A stretch of 64,000 nucleotides of DNA from Oxytricha trifallax (Eukaryota > Ciliophora > Spirotrichea > Sporadotrichida > Oxytrichidae), in contig ARYC01002108.1 in assembly GCA_000711775.1 (NCBI GenBank), forward strand, positions 1 to 64,000. The letters are read 5' to 3'. A program made the position numbers and the translations under genes. This document shows, piece after piece, positions 33,702-45,639 of this stretch. Position 1 is the first letter of the stretch. Each line of letters opens with the position of its first letter. The notes under the pieces were generated by a model that was not told the DNA's origin, did not search any database, and was given only the letters and a program-made list of their open reading frames with translations.

Positions 33702-36700
33702 ATGACATCTCAATAATCGATGAGTAAATTACATCTATAAGAGTAATCTAGTAATAATTAGTAAAATTTGCAAGGTGGCTAACAAAATCAACAATAAATA
33801 CAGGGAAATAGTCCTTTAAAAACTCACTCCCAAAATTACCAATAGAGCCACTATTGCATATACATAATTAAATTGTTTTTATAAAAATAAGTTGTCAAAT
33901 TTATATCATAATTTTAACTTTTATTGTGTAAAATTAATCTCCGAGTGCTGTTAGCACACAGAAACTGCTAAGCAATTACAATAATCATCATCTTTAAAAT
34001 GCAGCTGATTCAACTCAAAACAGGATTCATTCTTTGCACTCAAGACATAACCATCGCTAAGTCTATCAAAATCAATAATCACAACCTCTTTCTCGAGGTT
34101 TGCTACTTTAATAAAGATAATAACATTAATAAGTGCTTGTTAATTAGTTACAGTAAAATGATAAATAGACTTCGCAGAATAACAGCATTTTCAACTTGCA
34201 GAAGAAAAAGCAATTGCAAGAGAGAGAATAAATAAATTCCTACAAATTTTACAATTTAAACATGGCTAATATATAGGAGACAGCTGGTTAAAGATAGGTT
34301 ATGGAGTATAAATTAAGGACACACATACAATCTCATATTCAGACATAAACTACTCTAGAATAATGATAATAATAAATTGGTGCTAATTTACTACCAAGTA
34401 ATTTATAGGCAAATAAAAAACCTTAATTATAAACTTTGAATAAAACTAGAAATTAATTGTTAACAGATAACATGCTTCTACAATTATGAGATAGAATAAT
34501 TCATACTAGTTAAAATGCTTAGCAATGACTGGTTAATGAGCAAATCCAGGATTTCAACAAAACCATTAATAAAAATAGTCAAAGATAGTCAACCACTTAA
34601 GCTAACACTCCATAATAAAAAAATTTATAGCAATAGCAGGATACACTTATTATCTAGAAGAGTAGCTCATAGATGATTAGTAATAATAATCAGACAAATA
34701 ATTAAGAAAACTAGCAGTAGTTATTGCAATAATAAAGGAGAAATACTATTAATTGATTGCAGCAGAGATAGAATTAAGCTTTATTGTTTCAATAGGTAAA
34801 TCTGTAAGATTCCTAATTCTCATAATATGTGCTTTTTCATATAAACCTACTAAATAAAAAAAAAGATTGTTACATTAAGTCTTTTTGAAATAATCGTAGT
34901 AATAGTCAATGCGAAGTATTGTTCCATTTTAAAACGAATTATAAATATAGCAAAAAATAAATAAGTTCTACTCACCTTAAAAACAGCAAATATTTCTCCG
35001 AGGTGGCGGCAACGGAGGATAGTAAAATTAAGACTCTCTTATGTAAAATTTCCCCAAATAATTCAAGGCTTTTCAGTAGTTTAATCAAAAAGATATAAGT
35101 AGTGGAGATGTAGTAGGAGTTTAGCCTTCACACTTTGATTAAAATTATAATTAGTAACAGTAAAAGTAGTTTGATAGTGCTATAGGGCATAAGCAATAAT
35201 AGAGCTAGCAAAGCATTTTCATTTATGGCGGTTAGTATGGGAATAAAAATTTAGGTAAAAGTTAATAATTGAGAAAAAGCAGGCCTCAACCGCATCTTCT
35301 AGAATTTCATAATCTAAGCAACCTTTGAATGGATAAACCTTTTTTTTAATTTCCTCTCTCCCGAAGAAAGCATTAATATCCTTAGAATGAATACTCATCC
35401 AGGGTATTATGTTTAATTTATTAAATGATTAAATCACCATAGAGCAAATAAATGAGTAGAGTGGAATCAATTCATTTATCTATATTGATGCAAAAGTGGT
35501 TTAAAATCCATATTAATAAAGATTTCATTAAAAGCAGGCGAATTCAAATGGCTTTCATTTCAAAGTTTAATTTATAAAGCATAGATAATTGATATATAAT
35601 ATTTTTACTACTTTCTCATGACATATCAAATTATTTTGATAAACAGGAACAATAAGCTTCAAACTTAATAAATTTCATCATTAGCTTAAAGCAACCTTAG
35701 TAAAATGCAATCCCCATTATAAAAGCGAAACTCTTCATTAATTGTATAATCAAACACAATTAAGTGTTCAATGCTAAGCTAAGAAAATAGTTAAACAGGC
35801 AATGTGTTGAAAACTTAATAGAAAACAAGTCTCAAAGTAAATGTGGAATTAGCAAATTAAAGCACATTAAATGCTGAAAAGACTTAGATAAACAGCCTAT
35901 TTAAAAGATAAATCCAGTTTTAGATATAGTCTCCTGGTAAAGATAGGCTAAGTTCTAATTAACTTAATTAAATTCAACAGAAATAAATCAAAGACATGCG
36001 TCGAATGACTAATCAATATGCAAGCAATATGAATCACTAGAACGAAAAGCTGCACCAATTTCCAAACAAATCTAGAGGTTCGACCCCCAATAAAATGAGC
36101 ACATTGAAAATTGAATACACTAACAATGTCAGAACTAACAAAGTTTAGGAATAAAATTAAGAGGATGAAGAGGAAGAAGAGTATGAAGAAAGCGACTACG
36201 GTAATGAAGAGGAGGATGATGACGAATCTTATGGAGAAGAGAGTGAAAAAGAGGATGAACTTGAATTTGAAAATGAATATGAAAATGCGGCTGGAAAATC
36301 TTTACACAATTGTGAATCACTTCAACAGAAAAGCTCAGATTTAAGCACTGAAATTAGCAACAGATCACCTTTACTTAAAGGAAAGAGTGATCATATGAAA
36401 AGTATGGAAGAGATTGAGGAAGAGTCTCAACTCTCTGATGATGAAAACTTTTAGTAATTTGCTAATTTGATATCAGAAGAGTATTAAAGTAAGACTTTTG
36501 ACTAGAGACAAAAGATAATCCTTGATCTATGATGTCCAAAAGAAATACTTGTGAGAACAATGATTTAGAGATCTAATAATAGTATGAGCTAAAATGAAAG
36601 AATTAGCCCGCTTATTAAGGTTTATTAACAATAAGTTATGACAAATGAATAAATTAACAAAAATTACTTAACCCACTATGTTAATAATGGCTATGAAGCC

Positions 36701-38300
36701 AAAGATCCTAAAACATAGGATCATCCAGTTATACTACTGAGATGTTTATTTGACAAAAGACCACTTGTAATATTCTTTTAATATCCTCCATAATATAATT
36801 AAATCAGGGATGAATCATTTACCTACAAAATGAAAGAAGGAAAATACAGGTTAAAATTTCGTATATCTGATTAAGTTCATACTTATAACTGCGTTGTAAA
36901 TTCTTTGTGCAAAGGAGGATTTACCTAAACAGAGGGTAGTCTATGGAATGTATTATGGAGTGCACCATTAAAACTAGAATGTCTGAGAAACTATGATTAG
37001 TATAGAGGTGCAATCATTTTCCAGGAACTTTTTAATTAGGTAGGAAAGATAACATGTACATAGAATTTGTAATGGAGTATAGGATATTTCCAAAAACTTG
37101 GATCTTACCTGAAGATACAAGAAGATTCTAAAAAGAAAGAGAAGATACAGAGCAAGCTAAAATATAGATTGTCAAGCCTGCAAACTCGTCATGTGGAAGA
37201 GGTATAAGAATTTTAACTAAAACTTCATCTCTTCCCAAAAAAGGGCAGCATGTTGCATGCGAATATATTATGAAACCGCATTTAATAAATGGTTATAAGT
37301 ATGACCCCAGGCTCTATGTTTTCATAACCTCTTATGAGCTTTTGAAAATATAGCTATACAAAGAAGGACTAGCTAGATTTGCAATCTAGACTTATTACAC
37401 TAAAAATACTAAAGTTAGATTTGCTCAACTCACAAACTTCAGTGTAAATAAAAATGCCTAAAACTTTAAAGCAGCTGAAGAAAATTGGGGCAATCCTTAA
37501 GGTTAGCAAGCAAGTAAATGATCTTTGAGAATGCTAAGAGAAGTTTTTCAGTAGATGAACATAGATTATGACAAGGTATTTGTCACAATAAAAGATTTGG
37601 TTATAGAATCAATTTTGAGTGTTGAACCTATCATAGCAAACAACATGCAAAGATCTTAAAAAAATAGGCATTTATGCTTAGAGCTTAATGGTTTCGATGT
37701 TATCATAGATAATGATCTTAAGCTATGGTTACTCGAAGTGAATGTGCTACCTTCTTTTTCTTCAAGTTCTTAATTAGATAAAAGAATTAAAACCTCATTA
37801 CTTTCTGACGTTTCCAGACAATTGGAGTCATACTTTACGACAAGAAGAAAATAGAATTAGAATCGTAGAAATGGGGTAAATTTTATGAAATTTAATTAAA
37901 ATATCTTAGCAATAATAGCAAGTATAATCGACTTTAGACACTAAACCAGTAAGCTTCAAGAATTCAACACTTCTTGAGTAAATATTTAAGAATATGATCA
38001 AAGCATAGATGACATTTATATTCACAAATAATCAATATAGATTTAATTTTTTTACTTAATAATCAACAAAAAAACCTGAAATTGTACTATGAAGAACAAC
38101 TAATTATTGATGAGAAACTGGAAGACCAATCCAGGAAAGGAGGTTTTGAAAGAATTTTCCCAATTAAAAAAACTCTTGATTAATATGCCAAGTATTTCGA
38201 AGCACAGAGAGTGACAAAAATAATATTTTGGAAATGGTTGAAAATGAAGAAAGAGGGCTTTAAAATTCAAATTATTAGCTTATATTATAAAAATTAAAAT
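33702..38300 (+). CDS. Tubulin tyrosine ligase-like protein, TTLL4-type polyglutamylase
   Basis: TTLL enzymes add glutamates to tubulin tails in cilia. Start ATG 33702 (MTSQQSMSKLHLQEQSS); a long Gln/Asn-rich N-terminal region follows, with an acidic stretch near 36150-36290. The catalytic domain spans about 36740-37830: [76 protein letters not shown], and [20 protein letters not shown] with NVLPS, which hold the ATP-grasp metal and nucleotide residues. A C-terminal part ([21 protein letters not shown]) continues to about 38280. In-frame TGA at 37519-37521 sits at the conserved Trp of the family's K-W-S-L motif. One G too many at about 37008 breaks the frame before NHFPG. Several introns or eliminated sequences lie in the N-terminal half. 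Confidence 0.85.
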
Positions 38301-38639
38301 CTAATTTTTACTATTATTAGGATAAGATAGCATGTTTGAAAAATTTCAAAGTAAACAGAAACCAAACGGAATTGCTGTATAAATTAATTTTGGAGTATTG
38401 ATTCTGAATTTCTTTCTATGTTTTTATGTCAATTGATACTTTTTGAGTAATTTAACTTGAAATTTCTTAGTTTATTAATTTTATGTTAATTGTAATGAAA
38501 AAGGGCCAATTTATTATATACTGCAATTTTAAATTTATGAAAAATATTAATCTTAAAAATTAAAGTTCTCACACCTCAGTAATGACTGAATAATTAATAA
38601 TTTAACTAAAATTTATAAATAATAATTTGTAAATTAATT
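38301..38639. other. Intergenic AT-rich region
   Basis: Between the TTLL gene and a small gene; the end of the TTLL frame is not certain and may extend slightly into this stretch. Confidence 0.3.
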
Positions 38640-38946
38640 TGTATTGGATCCCTTCTCTCTCCGTAAAAATTTGAGAACTTCCAATCTTCACGCTCTTAAG
38701 CAAGCTGACGTCGCATGGAGTGAGTGTGTTGCAAAAAATTAGAGTATATCTATTCATTTTATATATTAATTTAAAAAAAGAAAAATTTATTCTAATATAT
38801 TGACCATAAAAAATCTCTTACCTTAATGGCTATCTAGCAATAACTTGCAATTGAATGACATTTGCCAGGATGAATACGCTAAGATGACAGAACTAGATGC
38901 CGTAAACTATCCAGGTCTTCCATTCAAGCAAGCACCAACTCAATGA
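38640..38946 (+). CDS. Small cysteine-containing protein, C-terminal part
   Basis: Two coding pieces: DPFSLRKNLRTSNLHALKQA with DVAWSECVAKN before an insert, and NLQLNDICQDEYAKMTELDA with NYPGLPFKQAPTQ after it, ending at TGA 38944-38946. Base composition is clearly coding. The spacing of two cysteines within helices recalls small mitochondrial CHCH-like proteins, but only one Cys per helix is seen, so no family is claimed. The start codon lies in an unrecognised upstream segment. Confidence 0.45.
38740..38841 (+). other. Eliminated sequence in the small gene, pointer AAT
   Basis: AAT at 38737-38739 and 38839-38841. Removing 102 bp joins AKN to NLQLNDI in frame. Confidence 0.65.
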
Positions 38947-40782
38947 ATCATTTCATCTGAGAAATAAATAACTACATGATTTTTTATAATTTTTCATAGG
39001 TAAAATGAGAAATTTAATCGAGTTACCTTTATTTTATTGTATAATATATTTGATTTCAGCAAGATCTTCAAACTTTTTCGAAAAGTACAGGGATTTCAGT
39101 CCGAAATTGAATATGAATAGTGCTAACTTAGTCATATCAGTAAAGAAATGTCAGTTTCTTTCATTTTTGAGAGAGAGAATGTATGATTTTTTCATGTTTA
39201 TTGATAAAATATTATTTAAACTAATTAAACTAAATAAATTAAACTAAATTGCAGAAGGCAGTTCTTAAAGCAAAAACTATTATAATTATATATTCGTCAA
39301 AAATCAAGTTTAAAAGTATTTTCTCGTCGCAATTTTTAATTTTATATTAATTAATCGGAAATTTAAAGTAGTAATGATTTTGTTGCGGATATTTAAATCA
39401 GCAATCTCTTATTTAACTTTTTATCAAAACCTCTTTATTATGTAGTTAAAATTGAATTATAGAATATTCTAATATATCCAAATTTAAAAAATTTTCAAGC
39501 TATTTAAATTTTATCAATAATTGATCTTAGGTTATTATTTTTTCATCATCGAATAATACTTTAAGTATTCTATTTTATAAATAAACTCCAAAACCCCTTA
39601 GAATACAAATAATCTTTATTTATATTGAATTATTAATAACGTGGAAGAAACTAATAAATATTAATATAAGACTGCTTGTCTGTGGGCCTCTCACTTTAAT
39701 TGAATTAGTTTGAATAAATTAATTTGAATTGATAAATTTCGTTATGTAAAAGCCAGAGAATCTATTGCTAATATATTATTAAAATTGTAACACAATAGCT
39801 TGTGTGATCAGCACAAAATTTATTGGTGATTTACTAATGTCTTGGGAAAATCATTATTAAGATTAATTAATTAATATTGATAAAATACAAAATATCGGGA
39901 AATAATATTTACAAAATAAATTACAAACTGGCATTTAAAATATATTTATAAGCTAAATTTTATTAATGTGCGAAAATAACTTTAAACTGCGATGAATAAT
40001 CACATTTTTCATTTTATATTTCTAACTGTGCTTCATTTTATTTCATGAGACATTTAATTATTTCAAGTTTTCCTAAAATGTTCTATTTTAGCGAATAACT
40101 TTTTTTGTTTTTAATACTCAGATATTTGATAAAATAGGTCTTGTAGCATGAAAATGAGAAGTATATTTAATCACTCTATTGTATCAGTTCTATTGATAGT
40201 TATAGTAAAAATCATTGAAAATTCACTACTTTTATCTTTAAAAATGTAGTACTTATGAAATAATCTTTGATATAAATAAGATAAGTGCTAATAAATTTGA
40301 TGATTTTAAAAAGATATATAGAAAAAAATTAAGCTACTTACCTAAATGAGAACTGATGCTAAAGACTTTAGTAATCCATTTTTTATTTACTAATATCAAA
40401 TTATTTTCTGTTTATTTATGAATTATGATAATTTTTTATTTTCAAAGATTTATGATCGATATTACAATAAGTAGTTTGAAAAATAGTAAATTAAAATGAT
40501 TTTATTCTATTTGAGAATTTAAAATTAAATAGATTTGTGCTTTAGCACATTGAATCTTTATAATAAAAATGAGAACAAATAGTTTTATGTTGGTAGAATT
40601 AATTAATTAAAATTAAGGAATTTTAATAGTGATAAAAAATTTTCTACTAATCAAAATCAAATTTACACTGTTAATACTAAAACCTATCAATGTAACTTTT
40701 CCAAGTGATTATATTTCACTAATAGAATGGTGGTTTTATTTTAATTCAAAAGAATAAGAATGTATATATACTGATTATATTA
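38947..40782. other. Long AT-rich stretch without recognised gene
   Basis: About 1.8 kb of very AT-rich DNA with only chance-like open frames. At 39588-39601 it holds CCAAAACCCCTTAG, identical to the inner part of the TBE terminus at 41521-41535. Confidence 0.45.
39588..39601 (+). repeat. Isolated TBE-terminus-like 14-mer
   Basis: CCAAAACCCCTTAG is the start of the TBE inverted repeat seen at 41515-41540, but the following bases (AATACAAATAATC) do not continue the repeat. Possibly a fossil end, possibly chance. Confidence 0.35.
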
Positions 40783-40938
40783 ATGATCACGTCGTTAAAA
40801 AGACAAGAAACAGACTACAAAACAAACAAGAAATCCTTTTTGTTAAGAACCAAAGACACAATTAAGATTATGACATCAATTTCAAACGCATTTGGCGTGA
40901 GCAATCCCTAATAAAAAGTTAATTATAATCCAAATTGA
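40783..40938 (+). CDS. Small coding segment, unidentified
   Basis: ATG 40783 opens MITSLKRQETDYKTNKKSFL and continues RTKDTIKIMTSISNAFGV, using TAATAA as Gln-Gln and reaching a TGA at about 40936. Composition is richer in coding codons than its surroundings. It may be the first segment of a gene whose remainder lies right of the TBE element (45640 onward), which would make MITE copy 4 and the TBE insertions within one gene. Confidence 0.35.
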
Positions 40939-41032
40939 ACTTATTTTAGCAATTATTTAGTAGAAATAGCTTATAGCATATAAACTTTTATATATATTAT
41001 GAGAAATCGAGTTTATTATAAGAAATCAACCA

Positions 41033-41449
41033 ATATTGTAGGAATACATTTGATTTGGGAAAATAATAAATAATTAATAATTTAATAATCAAAATTCGTG
41101 GCAGTTTAATTTCTGGAAACCTAGACAATATGGTACTTGTTTGATAGAGAATTCAAAATTTGCTGGACTTTACTATTTGCGGTACCCTCTATCGCCTAGC
41201 TGGAGTGAGTTAACTCGACTTTAATTTTGGGGGATTTGTTTAGTTGATTTTGTTGCCAAAATTAAAGTCGAGTTTACTCGCTCCAGGGATGCGATATAGG
41301 GTATCGCAATTAGTAAAGTCCAGCTAATTTTGAATTCTCTATCAAACAAGTACCATATTGTCTAGGTTTCCAGAAAGTTAACTGCCACGAATTTTGATTA
41401 TTAAATTATTAATTATTTATTATTTTCCCAAATCAAATGTATTCCTATA
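41033..41449. mobile_element. Palindromic MITE, family copy 4
   Basis: Ends ATTGTAGGAATACATTTGAT and ATCAAATGTATTCCTAT. Arms of about 190 bp pair almost perfectly; core words TCGCTCCAGGGATGCGAT, AAGTCCAGCTAATTTTGAA and TCTCTATCAAAC match copy 1. It ends 66 bp before the TBE element. Confidence 0.85.
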
Positions 41450-41514
41450 AAAATAATCCATTGCTTCGCTATAATAAAATTAGAGATTGAAATTGATGAT
41501 AAATTTTAAGCAAT

Positions 41515-41592
41515 CAAAATCCCAAAACCCCTTAGTGAGGTTTATAAGTGCTTTGATTTGTAGGGTATAGTTGGGGTCTTATTGGGGTCAGA
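41515..41592 (+). repeat. TBE left terminal inverted repeat
   Basis: Inverted counterpart of 45510-45585, with the shared TTAGTGAGGTTTATAAGTGC. Starts directly after AAT. Confidence 0.9.
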
Positions 41593-41679
41593 AGAGAAAT
41601 TAGGCCAATTTGCAAAATGAGAAATAGAAATTAGCGAAATTTAGGGTCTATTTATAATGAGTAATATTTAGATTTACTG

Positions 41680-42677
41680 CTTAAGCTTAGGTATGGTACA
41701 AGTATTAATATAGACTTAGTCAAACCTGTAATGAATTATGCAGCTATAGCAAAGCTCCTGTGCAAGAGTGCCTCAACAGTTAGGTATCATTGCTTGTTGG
41801 CTGTTTAGCATTATACTTCAGGCACTTGAAAGCATCCTGCAAGAAAATAAAAGTTCTCACAGCACCATATTGACTACCTCTGCGACTCGAAGACTTTAAA
41901 GTATTGGGCACACTTCCCACTTGACTAGCGAGCTGTGATGTTTCATCGAAAGTTTCCTGACATGCACATATCTCCATAGACTATCGCAAATATTTATAAG
42001 AGAATTGGTATTACTTTCAAGACTGTCAACAGAGTCAAGAGAGTGATTGATTTTACAGCCATTTTATAGTAATAATTTAAACTATATATATGATTAAATG
42101 CAGAGGGCTATTGACAATAACATCAAGTTCATACACCCTGATGAAGCAGTGTTTACATTCAACACCTTTATTAATAAGTCTTGGTACAAGAAGTATGATA
42201 ATATAGAAGTGTATGATTAAAAGGTAAAGGTTGTCACTCATGCAATTTTAGCTGGTATTAGTGAAGATTCAGGCTAAGAAACTTAATATTCACCTTCGCT
42301 CTATCAAGAGAGAGCAGTATATAGAGTTTTTGCATAAACTCAGAGATAAGTATAGCAACTAAGAGATCATCCTGTTTGTTTATAACCTGTCATTTCATAA
42401 GACACAGGAGTCTAAGAAAGCTTATGAATAGTTAAACATAACTCTAGTGTATAACGTTCCTTACAGTCCACAATTTAATGGAATCGAATTCTACTGGAGT
42501 TAGATTAAGACTCACTAAAAGAAGTTTCTACTGTATCACCTAATGCATGATATACCTATCGATACAGTAGATCTCATATAGAGTAGTTACAAGAAAGTGG
42601 GTAAAGACTAGACTACGATATGTGCAATAAAGAGTAGAATGAATGTTTATTAATAAGTGTTAGACTTAAATGAATGA
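41680..42677 (+). pseudogene. TBE DDE (Tc1/mariner-like) transposase, damaged
   Basis: The N-terminal part reads RYGTSINIDLVKPVMNY then IAKLLCKSASTVRYH (helix-turn-helix), and later SPQTIANIYKRIGITF. The catalytic part has HPDEAVFTF (first Asp) near 42138, LFVYNLSFHKT near 42370, where the second catalytic Asp should be but Tyr is found, and SPQFNGIEFYW (Glu) near 42474. It ends LDLNE-TGA at 42675-42677. An in-frame TGA lies near 41826 and the frame changes between the N- and C-terminal halves near 42090. The 42-kDa TBE transposase is known to take part in genome rearrangement in Oxytricha; this copy is probably not catalytic. Confidence 0.75.
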
Positions 42678-42683
42678 ATTATT

Positions 42684-43318
42684 TCACATATCATACGAAC
42701 TCTTAAAAGGATTCTGCTTTTCTTTCTTTTCTTTCTCTGGTGCTTAACTTGGACCCATGTTTCTTCTCTTTGAACCAGCACCAGCATCTATATTCATATC
42801 ATCAAGTTTTTAAACCTCTTTATAAAGTCTCTTGCTAACTTAATGAATGGTTTGAGACTTTTTCTCTCTGTGAACATTTGCATTCTCTTTCATTAGATAT
42901 ATGACAGTTCCAGGTTTCCATACAAAGTTATATATAAAAGCTTATTAGAGAGATAAGAATGCTTCTTAAGCTCCGCAAGCCAGCTCTCACTTATGAGGAT
43001 GCCTTGCTTCTTTTAATCTTCTGGAGAAATAGAGTAGCGTTTCTTGTGAGCTTCTTCAATTATTTCTCTTAGATAACCTTCTCTCAAAGTACCAAGTACA
43101 CCAAAGAAGAAGCTCCTTTCTGGAAGTTTGTTAGAGAGCTGTTTCTTATTAGGAAGGTAAACTACCAACTCTTCATCTTTCATAGCATCCTCATAGAGAT
43201 TAGTGACAGATATCTCTGGGTAGTTTGGTATTTCTATCAACTTAATCTCTTAGTTTTTAAAGGCTTTCTTCTCATCACAGAGTATAACTTTTAAGAATGA
43301 TATTTTGGTACCTTCCAT
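42684..43318 (-). pseudogene. TBE 22-kDa-type ORF
   Basis: ATG 43318 opens MEGTKISFLKVILCDEKKAF; then IPNYPEISVTNLYEDAMKDE and FFFGVLGTLREGYLREII. A frame change near 43030 leads to RRLKEARHPHK, FIYNFVWKPGTVIYLMKENA and a basic tail (GSKRRNMGPSQAPEKEKKEK) ending at TGA 42684-42686. It is convergent with the transposase, 6 bp apart. In-frame TGA follows RHPHK. Function of this TBE protein is unknown; position and orientation match the known TBE layout. Confidence 0.6.
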
Positions 43319-44042
43319 CGTTGGAAGGAATAGACCAACTGCATATTATGTTGATTATCATCAATTTTTTTTACCATGTTAAGTGAGGTATCGATAGAGA
43401 TCTTCCTTGCTCCTTAATCTTGAGATCATTTCTTGGGCCTCCACCCTTTTAATTGTAGCACTCATTGATTCCCTCTTTGTTCCTTTTCCTATTAATGAAT
43501 TTCAAGTTTTAATTTATAGACTTCTGGATCCTATTGTTTAAAATCTTACTATTAAATATGGGCATCTTATAGGAGGTCAACCTGGTAAAGAGACGTGGAG
43601 AAAGCTGGCAGAGGCTGTAACAAACTTGAGAGATGGAGCTCCATTTTTTATCAAAATAGTTCCATTAAATTAGTACTAAATTTGTTTAAAGTTAATTAGT
43701 ACCGGTACTAAATACGTTTAAGTTTAACTGGTACCAATTTAATAGTACAAAACTTAATTAATACCTAGTTTTAATCCAGTGAGGTTTTAATGGAAAAGTT
43801 CCAATCTGGTTCAAAACTTAATTGGTACCAGTACCAACCTGAACTTTTTATCTGAGTTGGTACCAGAATCAATATTATTTAGAGTAAAATTACAAAAATT
43901 ATAGTTATAAACTGAGTATAAATATGAAGTATTAGAGCTGGGATCAAACCATCATTAATGCTGTAACAACTCCTATATAGTCCAGCTTTTGCTATAGAGG
44001 TTTTAAGAGCTTTATAATAGAAATTTAAATTTGAATTTAAAC

Positions 44043-45450
44043 ATGGCGGTCAACTTAAATCGTAGAGCGGCACTTTTAGGAGCAGGTCAATCAATGCTTA
44101 GCTTTGGTTCAACCAAGAAACAAGAAGTTATATATATATTGAGAGGGAGGCAGAGCAAAGAGCTCTTGAATTTGAAGCACAGATTTTTATTATGTAGGTT
44201 TAAAACATGAAACAGAAAGCTTAGATAGAAGTTTAAACATTAATAAAAGATGTTGAGGAAGAAAAGGAACAGCTTCAGATTTAAAAGATTAAAACTTTTG
44301 AATGCTAAGACTGCTAAAATTTTTTCTCTACTGATTCCAGTTTGAAGAGACATATGAAAAAGGTTCACTCTGGGAAAGCTAAGGTGTATTTTAAGCATGA
44401 TAAGGTCGATGACAGGACTAGTGCACGACTTGTGAGAGTCTTAATCACTCAGAGTTCTTGATTTAAGATAAAGAGACTTAGAAATTAGTGCCCGCTAAAA
44501 GAAAATCTAATAATCTCGAGACTTTAAAAGAACAAGAGAAGCTCATGAGGCAGAAGCGAATAGAATTAATGAATGAACCTGCTGGTAATGTCTTTTTAGC
44601 ATGCTTTTAAGAAAGAGCCATGTATATTCCTGCACTAAATGCAGTAGACCTTAGCAGTTGTATTGAAAACTACTTACATATAAACTTATCTGCTAAAGCA
44701 AAACTCATAGTGGTTGATGACTATGCCTACATGGAATATCCTTTCCACTATCTCCTTAAAAACGAGCAGTATTAAAATGAGTTTGCTAACGAATATATTG
44801 CACTTAGAGAGGCTTAGAAAAAAGACTGCAAGAACTTGCTCAAACTAGATGTTGTTATTTTAGATTTTGGTTTCATCGCACTAAGGCTAAGAAAGTTTGA
44901 AATGACTCTTCGAGATTATCTATATTGAAACAGATACCCAGATGACTTGAATAATATTCTATATAATTTGATAAAGGATATAGGAACTTCACGAGCTTGG
45001 ATATGTTCATAGAGATTTGAAGCCTGAAAATGTTATGCTAAACCTTTGCCCTTTAGAAGTAGTCGTAATTGATTTTAATAAAGCTTTAAGATAAGAGATT
45101 GTAAGGAACCTTAGCAAAGGTTCTTGGTACTCCAGTTTACTTCCCAATCAAAGAAAAATGGCTCTATTTAGTGGGATACTTGGGCGGTAGCTGCAATAAT
45201 ATGAAAAAGTGATATGGAAAGTATGTCTTACTTTGGTACAAAATATGAAAAAAAATCTATAAATCTAGCCGAGAAGTGCATAAAGCAAGATGATGTATGC
45301 TAAGAAATAAAAAAGATTGTATAGAAGATAATAGTAAGAGTCCCAGCATATCCAAGACAATCCTTAGACGAAATGCTTGAACCACTAAAGAAAGCTAGGT
45401 TTTTTTATAAGAAATACAACAAAGACAAGCAGATAAAATTTGTTTGATTA
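44043..45450 (+). pseudogene. TBE 57-kDa-type zinc finger-kinase ORF, frame-disrupted
   Basis: ATG 44043 opens MAVNLNRRAALLGAGQSML. After a frame change near 44135, a C2H2 finger is seen (CQDCQNFFSTDSSLKRHMKK plus the second His in VHSG, near 44300-44360). Further on are kinase-like motifs: YVHRDLKPENVML near 44998-45038, VVVIDFNKA, and LGTPVYFPIKEKW near 45122-45165. At least three frame changes occur. TBE elements of hypotrichs encode such a zinc finger-kinase; its role in transposition or excision is unresolved. Confidence 0.65.
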
Positions 45451-45509
45451 AATTAAACTAATATTCATTAAGTACATATTAATCACTCACAAAACCTGCG
45501 TTTTCTCTA

Positions 45510-45585
45510 CTAACCCTAATAAAACCCCAACTTTACCCTACTAATCAAAGCACTTATAAACCTCACTAAGGGGTTTGGGCTTTTG
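45510..45585 (-). repeat. TBE right terminal inverted repeat
   Basis: Inverted counterpart of 41515-41592. Ends in GGGTTTGGGCTTTTG directly before AAT. Confidence 0.9.
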
Positions 45586-45639
45586 AATGTTTTTAGTGTA
45601 CCTATTGGCTAAAGCTGTAAAGGTATGGAGGTTAAAGGA

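Larger units (their letters stand above)
41515..45585. mobile_element. Complete TBE transposon (4071 bp) with AAT target duplication
   Basis: Flanked by AAT at 41512-41514 and 45586-45588. Terminal inverted repeats of about 75 bp begin CAAAATCCCAAAACCCCTTA (left) and, read inward from the right, CAAAAGCCCAAACCCCTTAG; both are decayed versions of C4A4 telomere-like ends. Three gene relics match the known TBE plan: DDE transposase (plus), small basic-tailed ORF (minus) and zinc finger-kinase ORF (plus). Frames are interrupted, so this copy looks inactive. In hypotrichs such elements are removed during macronuclear development, using their own transposases. Confidence 0.9.

Noticed and set aside
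36135..36320. Minus-strand His/Pro-rich open frame
   Set aside because: It is the reverse complement of the acidic Glu/Asp-rich stretch of the TTLL gene.
39005..39247. 80-residue plus-strand open frame starting MRNLIELPL
   Set aside because: Composition equals the AT-rich background and no continuation or similarity was seen.
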